From the NCBI GenBank assembly GCA_038373885.1, contig JAWZYV010011902.1:248001-312000 (forward strand): a stretch of 64,000 nucleotides of DNA. The letters are read 5' to 3'. This DNA comes from Cheiracanthium punctorium. Lineage: Eukaryota > Arthropoda > Arachnida > Araneae > Cheiracanthiidae. Of the stretch, positions 48,596-60,129 are shown piece by piece. How positions within the stretch are numbered: position 1 is the stretch's first letter; every line of letters starts with the position of its first letter. Position numbers and translations under genes: made by a program. The notes below the pieces were generated by a model. The model was not told where the DNA came from. It did no database searches and saw only the letters and a program-made list of their open reading frames with translations.

Positions 48596-48718
48596 ACCGT
48601 AAAATATGGGAAAAGCCATATTAGCCCCCTCTAATGAACATCCGCCGCCCTACTTTTCTCATGCATTTTGTTTGTTCTTAAAACACCGAATAAACGTACC
48701 CTTAAGGTGGATTTAATC

Positions 48719-48870
48719 TGCCCGGAGATTTCTAGAGGATGAGCGGTAGTGGGTTTGATACCTACCCATACCCTCTTTGTAAAAATTGTCTTTGCCCGGA
48801 GATTTGTAGCGGTTGAGCGGTCGTGGTTTGAATCCTACTCGTACCCTCTTTGTAAAAGTTGTCTTTCGCT
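48719..48870 (+). repeat. Tandem dimer of a SINE-like head
   Basis: Two units of 74 bp start at 48719 and 48793. Both read TGCCCGGAGATTT, GAGCGGT.GTGG, a B-box-like GGTTTGAATCCTAC (second copy), and ACCCTCTTTGTAAAA. A single non-repeated 3' body follows (to about 48960). This looks like a tRNA-like SINE with a duplicated promoter head. Confidence 0.6.
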
Positions 48871-49110
48871 CTAATAGTAAAAACTTTCATTGTGATACAA
48901 CAGATGACACCAATGAAATCACGTCATATGCCAGCGAAGTGTAATGAATGAACGACGAACGAATGTTCAAAAATATTATGTTTATTTAAACCTTTAGTGT
49001 GCAGTTTTGTGCATATGCAAAGTTGCATATCCATACGCCCTTTCAAAAAGTATTTCAGTGTATGTCAAATTTCCTATGTCGGTTTCATAATAAAGTGTTA
49101 TTCTTTTTAA

Positions 49111-49386
49111 CCCATTTATGCCTAGTGTCCCTTTTTTGGGACGGCATTTTCGCTTTTAGTCGAAAACGTTATTTATTTTTCCTAGCCTTTATTCATGAGT
49201 ATTGAGCCTCAACTCTACAAAATATTTTAACATGAGCAAGTAGGATGTTGATATTTAGATTTTTATGCATAGTGATTTTAAAAGAAATCATCCCTTGTTC
49301 AAGAAGTTGACATCAGAAATTTATCTATTATTTCTGTTATCAGTAAAAATCGAAGAAAGTCGCAAAAATATCCAGTCACAAATGGG
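49111..49386. mobile_element. TTAA-flanked short element (piggyBac-like)
   Basis: TTAA at 49107-49110 and 49387-49390. Ends are CCCATTTATGCCTAG and, as reverse complement, CCCATTTGTGACTGG. The 276-bp body has no gene. The termini differ from the 52089 element, so it is a separate family using the same target. Confidence 0.72.
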
Positions 49387-50735
49387 TTAAAAAAAAGTAT
49401 CTTAAAATACAGCAAACGCCCTCCCCTCTAATATTCAACGTTAAAAATCGGAAAAATATACCCTTGAAGCGCCACCTCTATGCCCAAGTGAAGCTGGATT
49501 CATACTGTCCGTTCCGTACCACTAATCTTCCGTCACTCATCGAAGCAAAGCGGAAAGCATTGCTAATCCGTCCCCATAGATCGGGATTTTCTTTGAATAA
49601 TGGCGGGGGGGGGCGCTTTTGTGTTATTTTACGGTACAAAATACATTGATATTTTTCGAAAAATACTAGCATTAAAGGGTTGAATAGAAAAATGATAAAT
49701 ATTCAGTAACTGTATTTTCTACCTCTATTTCCTTTAAAAAAAGATTGTTATTCCATAAAATATACTAGTCAAAATTAAATCTTGCATTTAAAATAACATT
49801 TTAGGCATACATTTTCCGAAAATGTAATTCTGCTATTCCGAAAGTTAAATTAAGAATATTAGATAAAATTTTAAAACTGAAATTGTTTGTCTACCAAAAA
49901 ATCTGATGTGTACACTACGTGACTTCCTTGTGCGTCTATTAAATCATAAATATCTTCAGTGCACTTCATTTAAACTTATTTTATTTGAAAGAGATAAAAT
50001 ACTGCAATAACATTAAAGTTTAGCGGTTTCTACCTAAATATTTGCGATATCGCAAGCTGGATTCAGCGTAAAAGATTTGTTCGCGGCACTTAATTTGGTG
50101 ATATTTCGCAAAAAGCCGGCAAGCTTGAGAATGTTTTCGAGATTTTGGGGATAGCCAAACTGGTAATTGACCACAGACTTTCAATGAAATGAATGCATAC
50201 ACCATAATTATTTAAAGTCTTTTGGTTGACCCTGTAAATAAATTACCCTGTCGATTGCATCAAAAATGTGTAGCACAATCGTATGTTACAATACATCTAA
50301 ATACAAAGTTTAAACATTCTACGGTAAACAGTTTTAGAGTTACATGAAATTTGTAATCATTTTTGGTGCCGAATTTGGCGATATTTCGGAAAAACTCGTC
50401 AAGTTTAATGATAGTTGGCTAGATTTTGGGCATGGCTTAAACAATGACTGACTACACACATAATGCAATTAAGATGTCCATAGACATTAATGTATTGAAA
50501 TTCCTTTTGTGAGGTCATACAAATAAACCCTGCAGTAGATTGGAACCAAAAACCGAGATGCACAACCAGATGTTACAACAGTCTTATAGTATACTAGCTG
50601 AAGTACCCGTCCTCGACGGGTTAGTGAATGAAAATTTCCAAAAAGCAAGAACTTTCGTCAGCATTGTAGGAGTACACAGAAGGGATGTAGTATGTTGCCA
50701 AAGTAAAGAAAGCGAAGTTATAATTTTCATGTATT

Positions 50736-51170
50736 GTTAAAACATGGCTCACTGGGATATATACAGAATGTCCAAAATGCTCCTTTTTCCGTACGAGTAA
50801 ATTTTCGCTTCTTCGCCGATTTGTCGCTTTTACCCAACGAATCACAGTTGCCATCTCTGCCGGAGAAAATATGCCTGAAATCAAAGCTAAAAGTATCCAG
50901 GAATGGATAACAATGGCCACATTCGTAAACGCCAAACGAGTTGCACTCGTGCAACGAGCTTATCGTTGACGAATGCGGCCATTGTTATCCATTCCTGGAT
51001 ACTTTTAGCTTCGATTTTAGGCATATTTTCTCCGGCAGAGATGGCAACAGTGATTCATTGGGTAAAAGCGACAAATCGGCGAAGAAGCGAAAATTTTCTC
51101 GTACGCATAATCCCATAGGAGAAACTGGTTTTCGGACAGCCTGTATTTATCCAAGTGAGCCATGGTTAAA
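50736..51170. mobile_element. Large near-perfect palindrome (foldback-like element)
   Basis: Two arms of about 210 bp mirror each other around position 50950. Matching blocks include AACATGGCTCACT, AAATTTTCGCTTCTTCGCC, GATTTGTCGCTTTTACCCAA and TCTGCCGGAGAAAATATGCC. The centre reads ACTCGTGCAACGAG. Four overlapping short frames on both strands, sharing the peptide SFDFRHIFSGRDGN, come from the palindrome and are not genes. It lies within the larger repeat at 50588-52910. Confidence 0.82.
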
Positions 51171-52088
51171 ATATTACAGGTTAGAGAGTAACTAAGTAAT
51201 ATCATTTCATTCGCTTTAGTCGTAATTATGTGATGCGCGAACGAATATTTACGCATTTTGAAATAATTTTCGCAAAATCTCAAAATTTAATCAACATTTT
51301 TGAAAAATTTGAAGCCTAGAATTTAAGTTGAGTGACAACCTATCCTGTCAACCAAATTCGTTTCATTCCCTGCAATCTTTATTTCGTGATGCTGGAAAAA
51401 ATTTTCAGCATTTTAAAACGATTTTCGAAAAATCTCAAAATGTAAGAATATTTTTAATATTCAACGCCTATAAATTAAGATTAGCAACTACCTATCACCT
51501 CACTCAATTTCGTATCATTCGTATTAGTCGTTATTACGTGATGTTTGAAGAAATAGAAACGTATTTTGAGAGAATTTTCACAAAATCTCAAAATTTAATA
51601 AAAATGTTTAAAAAATTGGACTCCTATAGTTTATGTTGAGCAATCATCTATCGTGTGACCAAATTTCATATCATTCGCTTTAGTCGTTATTACATAATAC
51701 GGGAACAAAGATTCACTCAGTTTTAAACGATTTTCACATCTGATGGATTTTTTTTTAATTAGATGCTTATAGTTGAAGGTGAGTGACCACCTATCATTTC
51801 ACCAAATATCATTTTTTCACCTTTGCCGTTATTACGTGATGTGCGAACAGAGATTTATGCAGTTTGAAAGGATTTTCTCAAAATCTCAAAATCCAATCAA
51901 GATTTCTTTAAAGTTCGACGCCTATGTTTTAAGTTGAGTGACCACCGATCATGTCACTCAATTTCATATCATTTGCTTCAGTCGTTTTTACGTGATACTT
52001 GAACACAAATTTACGCAGTTTGAAAGGATTTTCGCAAAATCTCAAAATCCAATCCGGATTTTTTAAAAATTGGACGCGTATGTTTTAA

Positions 52089-52503
52089 CCTTCTCACTCC
52101 GGCGGTACAACAGTTGTACCAAAAAATAAATCTGACTGAAGAACGGCGCTGGTACAAATGTCTTACCAAGGACTTCTTTCCCCTGTTTTGACAGGAAATC
52201 CATTCACCCTTCATGGAAGATGGATAAGAGATTCCCGCCTCTAGAAATTCCTTTTCTTATGCTGTGGGAGAGTCAGGCGTGTTAGTAGATAATTGACTGG
52301 GGAGAAAGTGGTAGTCAATTGACCGGCATTGAGCATACAGATTTGTATTTTGTTTGCGGACTTTGGTGGCCAGTGATATTTGCCCCCATCTACCAAACAA
52401 AAGGCAAGGCGTGCTCTTCAGCTGGGAAGTAGGGGAATGAAATCTTATAGATTCCGCCGCTTTCTGGGACAAAAATCCTCATGTGTGAGCCGGAGCGAAA
52501 AGG
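52089..52503. mobile_element. TTAA-flanked piggyBac-like MITE
   Basis: TTAA at 52085-52088 and at 52504-52507 flanks ends CCTTCTCACTCCGGC and (reverse complement) CCTTTTCGCTCCGGC. It sits inside a unit of the tandem array at 51200-52740. Removing one TTAA plus the insert restores the array reading TGTTTTAAGTTGAG seen in neighbouring units, which fixes both edges. The 415 bp contain no coding frame of note. Confidence 0.85.
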
Positions 52504-53039
52504 TTAAGTTGAGTGACCACCTATCATGACACCCAATTTCATATCATTCGCTTCAGTCGTTTTTACGTGGTGCTTGAACACAAATTTACGCAGTTTGAAA
52601 GGATTTTCGCAAAATCTCAAAATCCAATCAAGATTTTTTTAAAAATTGGACGCCTATGTTTTAAGTTGCGTGACCACCTATCATGACACCAAATTTCATA
52701 TCATTCGCTTCAGTCGTTTTTACGTGATGCGTAAACAAAAAAAGCGTCACGGGCAGAATGACAGAACGACAGAATGACAGAATGACAGACAGACAAACTT
52801 TTTTTTGAGAGTCGCATCGGATTCCCAGGTGCTTGAAACGGATAGAAATCGCAAAATTTTTTAATTCCAAGAAATGTACAGACAAAAGTCTAATTTTATT
52901 TATATAGATTAAATTTCAACAATGATTAGTCGTGAACAATCATTAGTTTCAACAATTATTCAAAAGTCACCAAGCTTGGCGACTTTTGGCGCAATTTTCG
53001 AGGGTGTCACATGATCGTCGTCGGACCATTACCTAAATA

Positions 53040-53545
53040 TATGGTAGGGCAGTATTGTGCTTGAAATGGATGAATGTCTCTAAAACTGTCATTGGCCGTT
53101 TTGTGTTAGAATTTTTTGGAGTGTTCCTGTCGAAGGACTATAAGTGATAAATTCACTTTTCTAGATGGAGAAATTCATTTTGTAACCTTTAACAACATAT
53201 ATCACTTCTGAGTCGTTTGAAATAGCCATTTACCTCTAAAATACGCTTTAAGGTATTTCTGCCCATACAGCGTAATCTATTTAAAATATTTTGGGCGGTC
53301 CTGTAGATAAACTATCCAGTTGAATGGGTCCGAAGGGGAAGGTGCACAACTAGATGTTACAACAATCCTAAATGTAAAATTTCAATATTCTTCACCTAAT
53401 AGTTTTTGAGATATGCTAGTTTAATGAATTGCGGCCCAAAGAGTGTAATGTATGGCGAATCTTTTGGGCGGTCCTGTAAATTTAAAAAAAATCGTTAGAG
53501 CCGTTTTCGAGATCGTTCGTACAAACATACATTCCTCAACTATCA
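53040..53545 (+). repeat. Tail of a repeat with TTTTCGAGATCG end
   Basis: Units with GGGCGGTCCTGTA recur at about 53293 and 53466, and TGTTACAACAATCCTAAATG recurs in a form related to 50260-50330. The end reads GTTTTCGAGATCGTTCGTAC then ACATACATTCCTC. A related end is seen at 63500-63560. Some sequence at 50000-50585 belongs to the same family. Confidence 0.45.
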
Positions 53546-54036
53546 AGTGTGCTTTATTAACCAGGAATTTTGTACTTGTTTTTTGTATTTATTGGGGCGT
53601 GTTTTTCATTAAACATCTATATTTTATTACATGTGTGTGAGTTGAGAAAAATCTTTTTAACGTTTGAAACTTCGTCTATTCAATCATAAACTCTACTTTT
53701 CCTCTTCTCTTTCACCTGCAATTCATACCCAGCTAGTTTCCAATTGCACTTTTAAACTTATTGGTAAATAAAGAATTTTAGCACGCTTCACAGTCATCAA
53801 CAATTTCTTACCAAACTATTCATTTACATCAAGGACGTTATACTATGAGGAAGATTGAGATTCCAAGATGCACATTATGATTTCTGGCATGCGAAAAAGA
53901 AAACCGTACGACTGTATTCGTTGAAGCCAGATATATCCAACCTTTTTACCACTTCAAACCTCAAGAAAACAAATTGATACTTTGTGAAATAGATATTATA
54001 ATTCTAATAGTATTTTTCGTTTAAATAATTTAAATC

Positions 54037-54228
54037 AGGTCTGGCCAGCCTTTGGAGAGTTTTGGGCGAAACTTTGAGATGTTAGCGAAATCGTGGGCCG
54101 TATAATTGGGATTTATATGAGATTTTGAATGGTTTACATGATTTTAAATGGGATTTTGATACGTTCAGTGAAGCGCATCAAAAGACGGGGCGGACCGCAT
54201 CTAGCCCGCAAGCCGGAGGCCGCATATG
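54037..54228 (+). mobile_element. hAT-like short element, copy 1
   Basis: Begins AGGTCTGGCCAGCCTTTGG and ends GCCGGAGGCCGCATATG. It shares GATGTTAGCGAAATCG, GGGCCGTATAATT and GGATTTATATG with the inverted copy at 62228-62413. The CAGGGGTGGCCAA..GGCCGCA style of ends is common among animal hAT MITEs (memory). Confidence 0.6.
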
Positions 54229-56269
54229 TATTATTTAAACTGTTCTATGCTTAAAATCTGAATAAAAATTTAAAAACAAATTTATCATTGACCCTGTAAA
54301 CTTACGCAATACTATAGTGATCCTTTCAAAACTTTCGCAGACCCAGATAAGGTATACCTGGAAAGCTCTGATTTAACACTTGATCTATTAAAATTGACAT
54401 TTTGATTATAAAATGAACATTATTCATTATAAACAATCATCAATTATAAAACATTCTCCAAGGCAGTTTAAATTGCTTTCTACCACTTAATAAGTTATAG
54501 CTAGCATGTTCTCCTTCAGTGACTATCTCTGCTTCCTGAATACCTACTATTAACCTGCATTTAAAGAAGGAGGGGAGGAGAGAAAAGTATACTTGCACAC
54601 ACACAACAAGCTATAATCAAAGCAATTTAAAAACATAATTTGCCTTAGATGCATAGTTTGATTTTCTTTTTTGTTTTGTTTTTCTGAACCGCTCATCAAA
54701 TAAACATTGATAGAAAAGTTAAGTTAACAAAGAGTATTTTTTAGGACATCATTGTTTCGTTTGATTAAATCAACATATCTGGAAAATTTTATTTTACCGA
54801 GAATTGAATAAAAGGCTTTCCATAAAATAACATCGTGTGCGTAGTTCTAAAAAAAATCAAAATTTTACTAAAAAATTGCATACACTTATCGTGCAATATT
54901 AAATTGTTGAATTTACTGCTCCAACGCAAAGTCACTTCGATCAAGTTTTAAAAAAAGTGCTACATTGATTCAATTTCATGATAATGATACTTTTTCTTAT
55001 CTACTTTCTTTTTTTTCCGAATGACTATTGTTTTCGACTTTAATAGGTTACATTAATGACATTCTTTAAACAAATATACGATAAAAGTTCTTGGAGCATG
55101 ATAAACAGCTTTCATTTGTATTTCCTAGCATTTTATATTTTTCGTACTTACTTTAGTTACTTAATCAAGCGAATAAGATACACCAAAGACAAAAATAACT
55201 TTCAAGCTAATCCTTTTCATTGTATTTTCTCAATAGATTTTGTAATTAAAAAATAATTTCCTTTAATTGTCAGATTGCCTCTTGCAACTAATATATGAGG
55301 CTTATCGAGAGTCAAAATGTTGAAATAAAAAAATTTAAAAAGCTTTTTTTGAAGTGTGTTTTAATATGCAGTGCAAATTATTTTTAAGTGCAGCCATTTT
55401 TCTGCATAAATTTCCCTAACACAAAGACAACAAATGCGTGCAAGAAGTAAGTTTTTTTTTAGACTTTACTCTACTGTAGGTATGTGTTCACATTTTCAAA
55501 TTTAAAAATTTTTCCCTTCTAACTAAGCTACGAGATTTCAAATTTGGCATAGTGGTTAGTTTCTGCAAAAAATGCAGTATTATTTAAAAAGTGGCTTCTA
55601 CATATAAGATGTGTTCCACCGAAATAAAGCTTCCGTAATTGTCTGCCGCATCTGTATACGAAACTTATTAATAAGAACGAAACAAATATATTCGGAAAGT
55701 ATACGCACAAATATGTATTTACAGGGAATAAAATCTCTCCTTATTTTTTATTCCTACCACACCTGGGCAGGAATAAAAAATAAATGTGTAAAAGAAGGGG
55801 GATAAAAGTGTTCCGCCGAAACAAAGCCAGTATTGTAAACAGATAATATATTCGCCATGTTTAAATATAACTTTGCTTTGAATAGTCGATGTGGGATATC
55901 ATTTACCCATCCTTGGAGGCCATTAACAACGATATTATCCCAGCGTTCAATGATATGGCAGTCTTCAAATTCGCCACAGACTAAGACTGTCTGACATTTG
56001 TCTATTCATTCCACTGAGGATAACCCAAGTATTTTCTTGAGAATTGAGATTAAGAGAAAAGGACATTTCATGATGTACGTCCCATCATAAAAACACCGTT
56101 AAGAGGATTTTACAACTTCAAGGGGTATGTTGTCCTGATGGAAAATCAAGCTTCGGACATGAATTCTCCAATGCAAATGCCATTAAATGGATTTCTAGCA
56201 TTTCTTGGTAATCAGTAGCTTTTATATGGTCTGAAGAAAAGCCCAAGTTAAGTTTATCGCCACTAAACC
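54229..56269. other. AT-rich DNA, possible transposon debris at the right side
   Basis: No gene seen to about 55800. From there to the Tc1-like fragment the DNA is less AT-rich and may be decayed transposon, but no ordered reading was found. Confidence 0.4.
55741..55783. repeat. Perfect 15-bp hairpin
   Basis: TTATTTTTTATTCCT and AGGAATAAAAAATAA flank the 13-base loop ACCACACCTGGGC. Function unknown. Confidence 0.6.
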
Positions 56270-56540
56270 CTCTCCACACCGTATAATGAGCCTTTCTTGT
56301 CTTTCAGAGAAGAAACTAAAGCTCGTGAACATTATCCACAAGTAAAGAGTGGATTTGGCAAAATATCATGAAATCTGGAAGGACCAGTAGTATAGGGTTA
56401 TGGTCTCAGATGAAGAAATTATACTAATAATAATTTTGATGGCTCACACAGGGTTGCGTTCTATTGACATGAGACGAGGAAACCTTCTCCAAACGATATG
56501 AAGGTGGAGGCTCATTTTCTTCAATGACATATCTTTAACG
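56270..56540 (+). pseudogene. Tc1-like transposase catalytic fragment
   Basis: The + strand reads VDLAKYHEIWKD, then VMVSDEEII, then NNFDGSHRVAFY and HETRKPSPND across two shifts. Tc1-type transposases have a FAK.H..W block, a V.FSDE motif holding the first catalytic Asp, a DG turn and an R.P segment in that order. The downstream DD34E partners are not evident. The flanks from 55800 to 56900 may hold further debris of the same element, but I could not order it. Confidence 0.6.
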
Positions 56541-57747
56541 ACAAACTGAACGAGTCGATCTGCGCCTTCCACAAGGCTCAGCTCTCAGAGTCCAGTTTTC
56601 TCGAATTGAGAGATCATGATGCTGAGAGCTCTTGCAAGTAACGGTCCTTTGAGTGAATTCTTAAGTCGAAAAAACTCTCGAAGTACAGCTGCAGCATTTT
56701 CTTTGTTTTTATAAAACTACTTCACAAGCAAAGAGAATTCTGGCAGCGAGACATCGATCAATGATAATAATGATATTTTCCCTGTTCTATCCCCTTTCAT
56801 ATCTTTAACAGTAGCTGAAACCACGGATTTATGCAAATTTTTGTGCTTGTAGTGCGAAAGGGCAGTTACAATGACAGTTTAAGTTTCTTTACCCTTTTTA
56901 TCATCTTTTTTTAATATCAGCAATAGAAATTGAAAAAGAAAAACTCCATATCGCACGCGTTTTTTATTAATAATAATATTATTGTTTGTTTCTTTTCAGC
57001 ATAGTTTCTATTGTACAGCGCCATCTATCGGTGTTTCTGGAAGTGTTTTTTTTTCGAAATCCGTTTTTTCATGTCTTGAATAGTGTGTTCAGCAAATTTG
57101 GAGCCTTTATACTGAGTAATAATTTGATGTACACCCTCTCAAGAAAGTTTTTGAGTAAAAGCAATATTTCCTATTTTCGCTCGATTCGAATAATTAATTA
57201 GATTTTGAAAAACGCTCAACTCCACAGAAATAAGAAAAAATACAGTTATACATAATTCATATTATATGATAAATATATTTTTTTAATTCGATACCACCGT
57301 AAAAAGTTGGACTTTTACGGGAATACATTTTTGAGAGGATGTATAGAGAGCTCAAAGTAGGGGTGATTAAATTCTGACCCCCCTTGTACTGTAAATTGTT
57401 ATTAGCATTTAATGCATTATTTAATACATACTTCATTAAAATTTGCGGATGGCAATAGCGGTTCGCACGCTCTCAGTACCATCAATCAAACCAAGTAGTT
57501 AAACAAAAAATAAATAAATAAAAATTGAACACACACATCAATGAAGAAGATCCACTGGATAGTTTGCCCAACATTAAAAAAGAGCATCCGTTGCAATCGA
57601 TCCATTTACTACCAACAGCATGGCATTTGACCGCCATCTTGTTGGAAGTTAACTGGATGAGTGGCAACGGATTCACTTTTTCAGCGATGGGACCGTTTAA
57701 CTGTATTTTTTTGCGACTAGTTAAAATAAAGTGGTAAACGCGGCACC

Positions 57748-57924
57748 TAGGGATGGACGCGAGACGAAAAATAGAAGTCTCGCGTCTCACAAAATAGCCT
57801 AAAAGCTTTGTCTCGTCTCGCAAAAATCCCTATATCGTAATGTTTATAATGTGTGTCTCGTCTCACAAAAAATCTGTAAATGACTGTCTCGTCTCGCAAA
57901 AAAGTCGTCTCGCGTCCATCCCTA
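57748..57924. mobile_element. 177-bp MITE with 6-bp target duplication
   Basis: The ends TAGGGATGGACGCGAGACG and CGTCTCGCGTCCATCCCTA are perfectly complementary over about 19 bp, and GGCACC flanks both sides (57742-57747 and 57925-57930). The interior carries four to five copies of GTCTCGTCTCGCAAAA spaced irregularly. Superfamily unknown; a 6-bp duplication is unusual for hAT (8) or mariner (TA). Confidence 0.85.
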
Positions 57925-58419
57925 GGCACCACCACCGCGCGTAAAAGGATAAAGAAAGATTAACCTACTAGGAGCACTGAGCTTTTTTCAAAATGTTCCC
58001 AAACCTCGAAACTAAAGTACATTATGTAAATGATGCTGTCACGACGCGGAAATAATTAATTTTGCTTCACAAACACAATTTATTAACACACATATGTTTA
58101 CACAAATAAATATATAACACAGAACACCAATTATCAACAATAGTACAGAAGGCCATATCGAATTGAGTTGAGTTGTCACACAAAACAGTCCAGACAAAAA
58201 TATTAATATGGATGATACGCCACTTAAAAAGTCATAGTCATTACAATGAGTATATTAATGCGAGTAAACGCACTCGAAATAATGCAAATAATGCGTTTTT
58301 TTCGAGTAAACGTTTGTAATAGTCGTACTTAAATAAAGTTGCTTCAATTTTGAATACAACGAGAATCCTAACTACCGATATCAGAGCCCAGTGCTTCATC
58401 AAAGCACGATAGTTACTAT

Positions 58420-58858
58420 GCAGGGTGAATGTAAACTCTTGCACAAAACTTTAAGAGGTAATAGGACACATAATAAGGAATCAGAATCACATAGCAATGT
58501 GGGGTCGGCAGTCTTCATGTAGCTGTTAATAATCATTTTGGAAAAGTGCTGAAACAACAGTGGACATTCCGACCATTGTTCGTCAGAAACTAATGTATTT
58601 TTCTCGAAAACAGAAGACTAAAATTCATAGTTTAAAAATTCTATTTTATTTCACGGTTGAAATTTTTGGAGACGATCCTATTGTTTATGAAACTTGTTTA
58701 AGAAATTAGACGAGCACTTCAATACTTTTCACAAAGTGATTATTACCAGGTAAGTGAAAACTGCGTTTTTGACCCCACATTGCTATGTGATTCTTATTCC
58801 TTATTATGTGCCCTATCACTCTTTAAAGTTTTACCCAGGAGTTTAGATTCACCCTGTA
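58420..58858. mobile_element. MITE family 1, copy C
   Basis: Left end CAGGGTGAATGTAAACTC and right end GTTTAGATTCACCCTGTA form an inverted repeat. It shares the CATGTAGCTGTTAATAATCA, CCGACCATTG, TAATGTATTTTTCTC and ATTACCAGGTAA blocks with the other copies. It lies head to tail with copy D about 10 bp away. Confidence 0.82.
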
Positions 58859-58867
58859 TATTTGAAA

Positions 58868-59312
58868 TACAAGGTGTATCTAAATTGTTTCAACAAAATG
58901 TTATGGGAGATAGGGCACATAATAAGGAATCGGAATCACATGGCAATGTGGGGTCAAAAACGTTGTCTTCATGTAGCTGTTAATAATCCCTTTAGGAAAA
59001 GTGTTGAAGTGTTTGTCAAATTTCTTAAGCGATTTCCGTATACAATGGGCTTGTCTCCAAAATTCCCAGCCAAGAAATAAAGTAGTCTTTAAACTGCGAA
59101 TTTTACACACATGTTTTCTGAGAAAAATACATTAGCTTTTGACAAAAAATGGTCGGAAAGTTCACTGATGTTTCAGCACCCGTTCCAAAGTGATTATTAA
59201 CAGCTACATGAAGACAACGTTTTTGACCCCACATGCTATGTCATTCTGATTCCTTATTATGTGCCCTATCTTCCATAATACTTTATTGAAACAATTTAGA
59301 TACACCCTGTAG
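58868..59312. mobile_element. MITE family 1, copy D (divergent subfamily)
   Basis: Ends are ACAAGGTGTATCTAAATTG and CAATTTAGATACACCCTGT, an inverted pair somewhat different from copy C. The core includes GGCACATAATAAGGAATC, CATGGCAATGTGGGGTC and the same central blocks, mostly in opposite order to copy C. Short open frames on either strand here are parts of the repeat. Confidence 0.8.
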
Positions 59313-59882
59313 TTAAGGGAACATACCTAATCCTTATTTCAAGTGGCCCATAACAAAGAGTACATATTGCACATCCTGTTGAGAGTGCGGTTTTGAATAC
59401 GCGTTTGACTGTAAATTTTTATTGTTAAGGAAAATTAATTATTTAAAGAAGCTTTACTAAAATATAAAATAGCAAAACCGCCTACTGAAAATTTTAAGCA
59501 AAATATATCTTACGAATATCCCAAACACGCGTATAATTTTAATATTTCAATTATTCAACATACATTTAATTTTTTCCCAATTTGATAGCGATTTTTCTAT
59601 CTCGCCTAGATAATTTTCTGAAACTTAGTGAATATCCAGAAATTAAATTTTCCAAGAAATGTCAGACTTCTGATATGAAACATCTAAAGCAAAAGCATAA
59701 TTCCATTAATAAATATGTAGCTTTACATTAATAAATCATCATGCATCTTCGCTTCAATAAAACATGAAGCATAAAATATGTATGCAATGAATGCTATCTG
59801 CCTTCCTTCAAAACCCAACGAGACTAGATGAGTAACCGGGTTCATTTCCTTATTGACTAGAAAGATACGTAAGCATTTAAAA

Positions 59883-60010
59883 GGTTTATTTATAGTGTAC
59901 GAAAGGGTAAAAAAAAAATTTGTGTTTGCTTATATGTATAAATAAAAGAGCGTTTAAAATGTTTATATATAGTGTACGAAAGGGTAAAAAATGTTTGTTT
60001 ACATAGTTTG
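59883..60010. repeat. Short tandem duplication
   Basis: GTTTAT.TATAGTGTACGAAA followed by GGGTAAAAAA occurs twice, about 76 bp apart, with the second copy slightly diverged. Confidence 0.6.
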
Positions 60011-60129
60011 TTAATAAAGATTTAAAGAGATGCTTTTTATTATTTTAAAGTACCAGGTTACCGAGCCATGCTCAGAGTCTAAAGGCTCCTTAAGTGTAAA
60101 ATAATTAATACGTAAATGCCTGGGCACGT

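Larger units (their letters stand above)
50588..52910. repeat. Tandem array with TTTATATAGATT tail, copy 2
   Basis: Begins ACTAGCTGAAGTACCCGTCC and ends TCTAATTTTATTTATATAGA. Seven to eight units of 150-157 bp lie at 51200-52740, better conserved than at 26790-28380 (GAGTGACCACCTATCATG, TCATTCGCTTCAGTCGTT, ATTTTCGCAAAATCTCAAAA). A tract of GACAGAATGACAGA repeats precedes the tail. Two later insertions are visible: the palindrome at 50736-51170 and the TTAA element at 52089-52503. Confidence 0.72.

Noticed and set aside
48224..48619. 131-residue minus-strand frame, the longest in the window
   Set aside because: Crosses the right end of the TIR element at 47825-48595, AT-rich codon use, no recognisable domain.
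49480..49520. Harbinger-like terminus (AAGTGAAGCTGGATTCATAC)
   Set aside because: Only a single end was seen, with no partner or target duplication.
51200..52740. CRISPR array
   Set aside because: Units of about 155 bp are diverged along their whole length with no short exact repeats and unique spacers; the context is eukaryotic.
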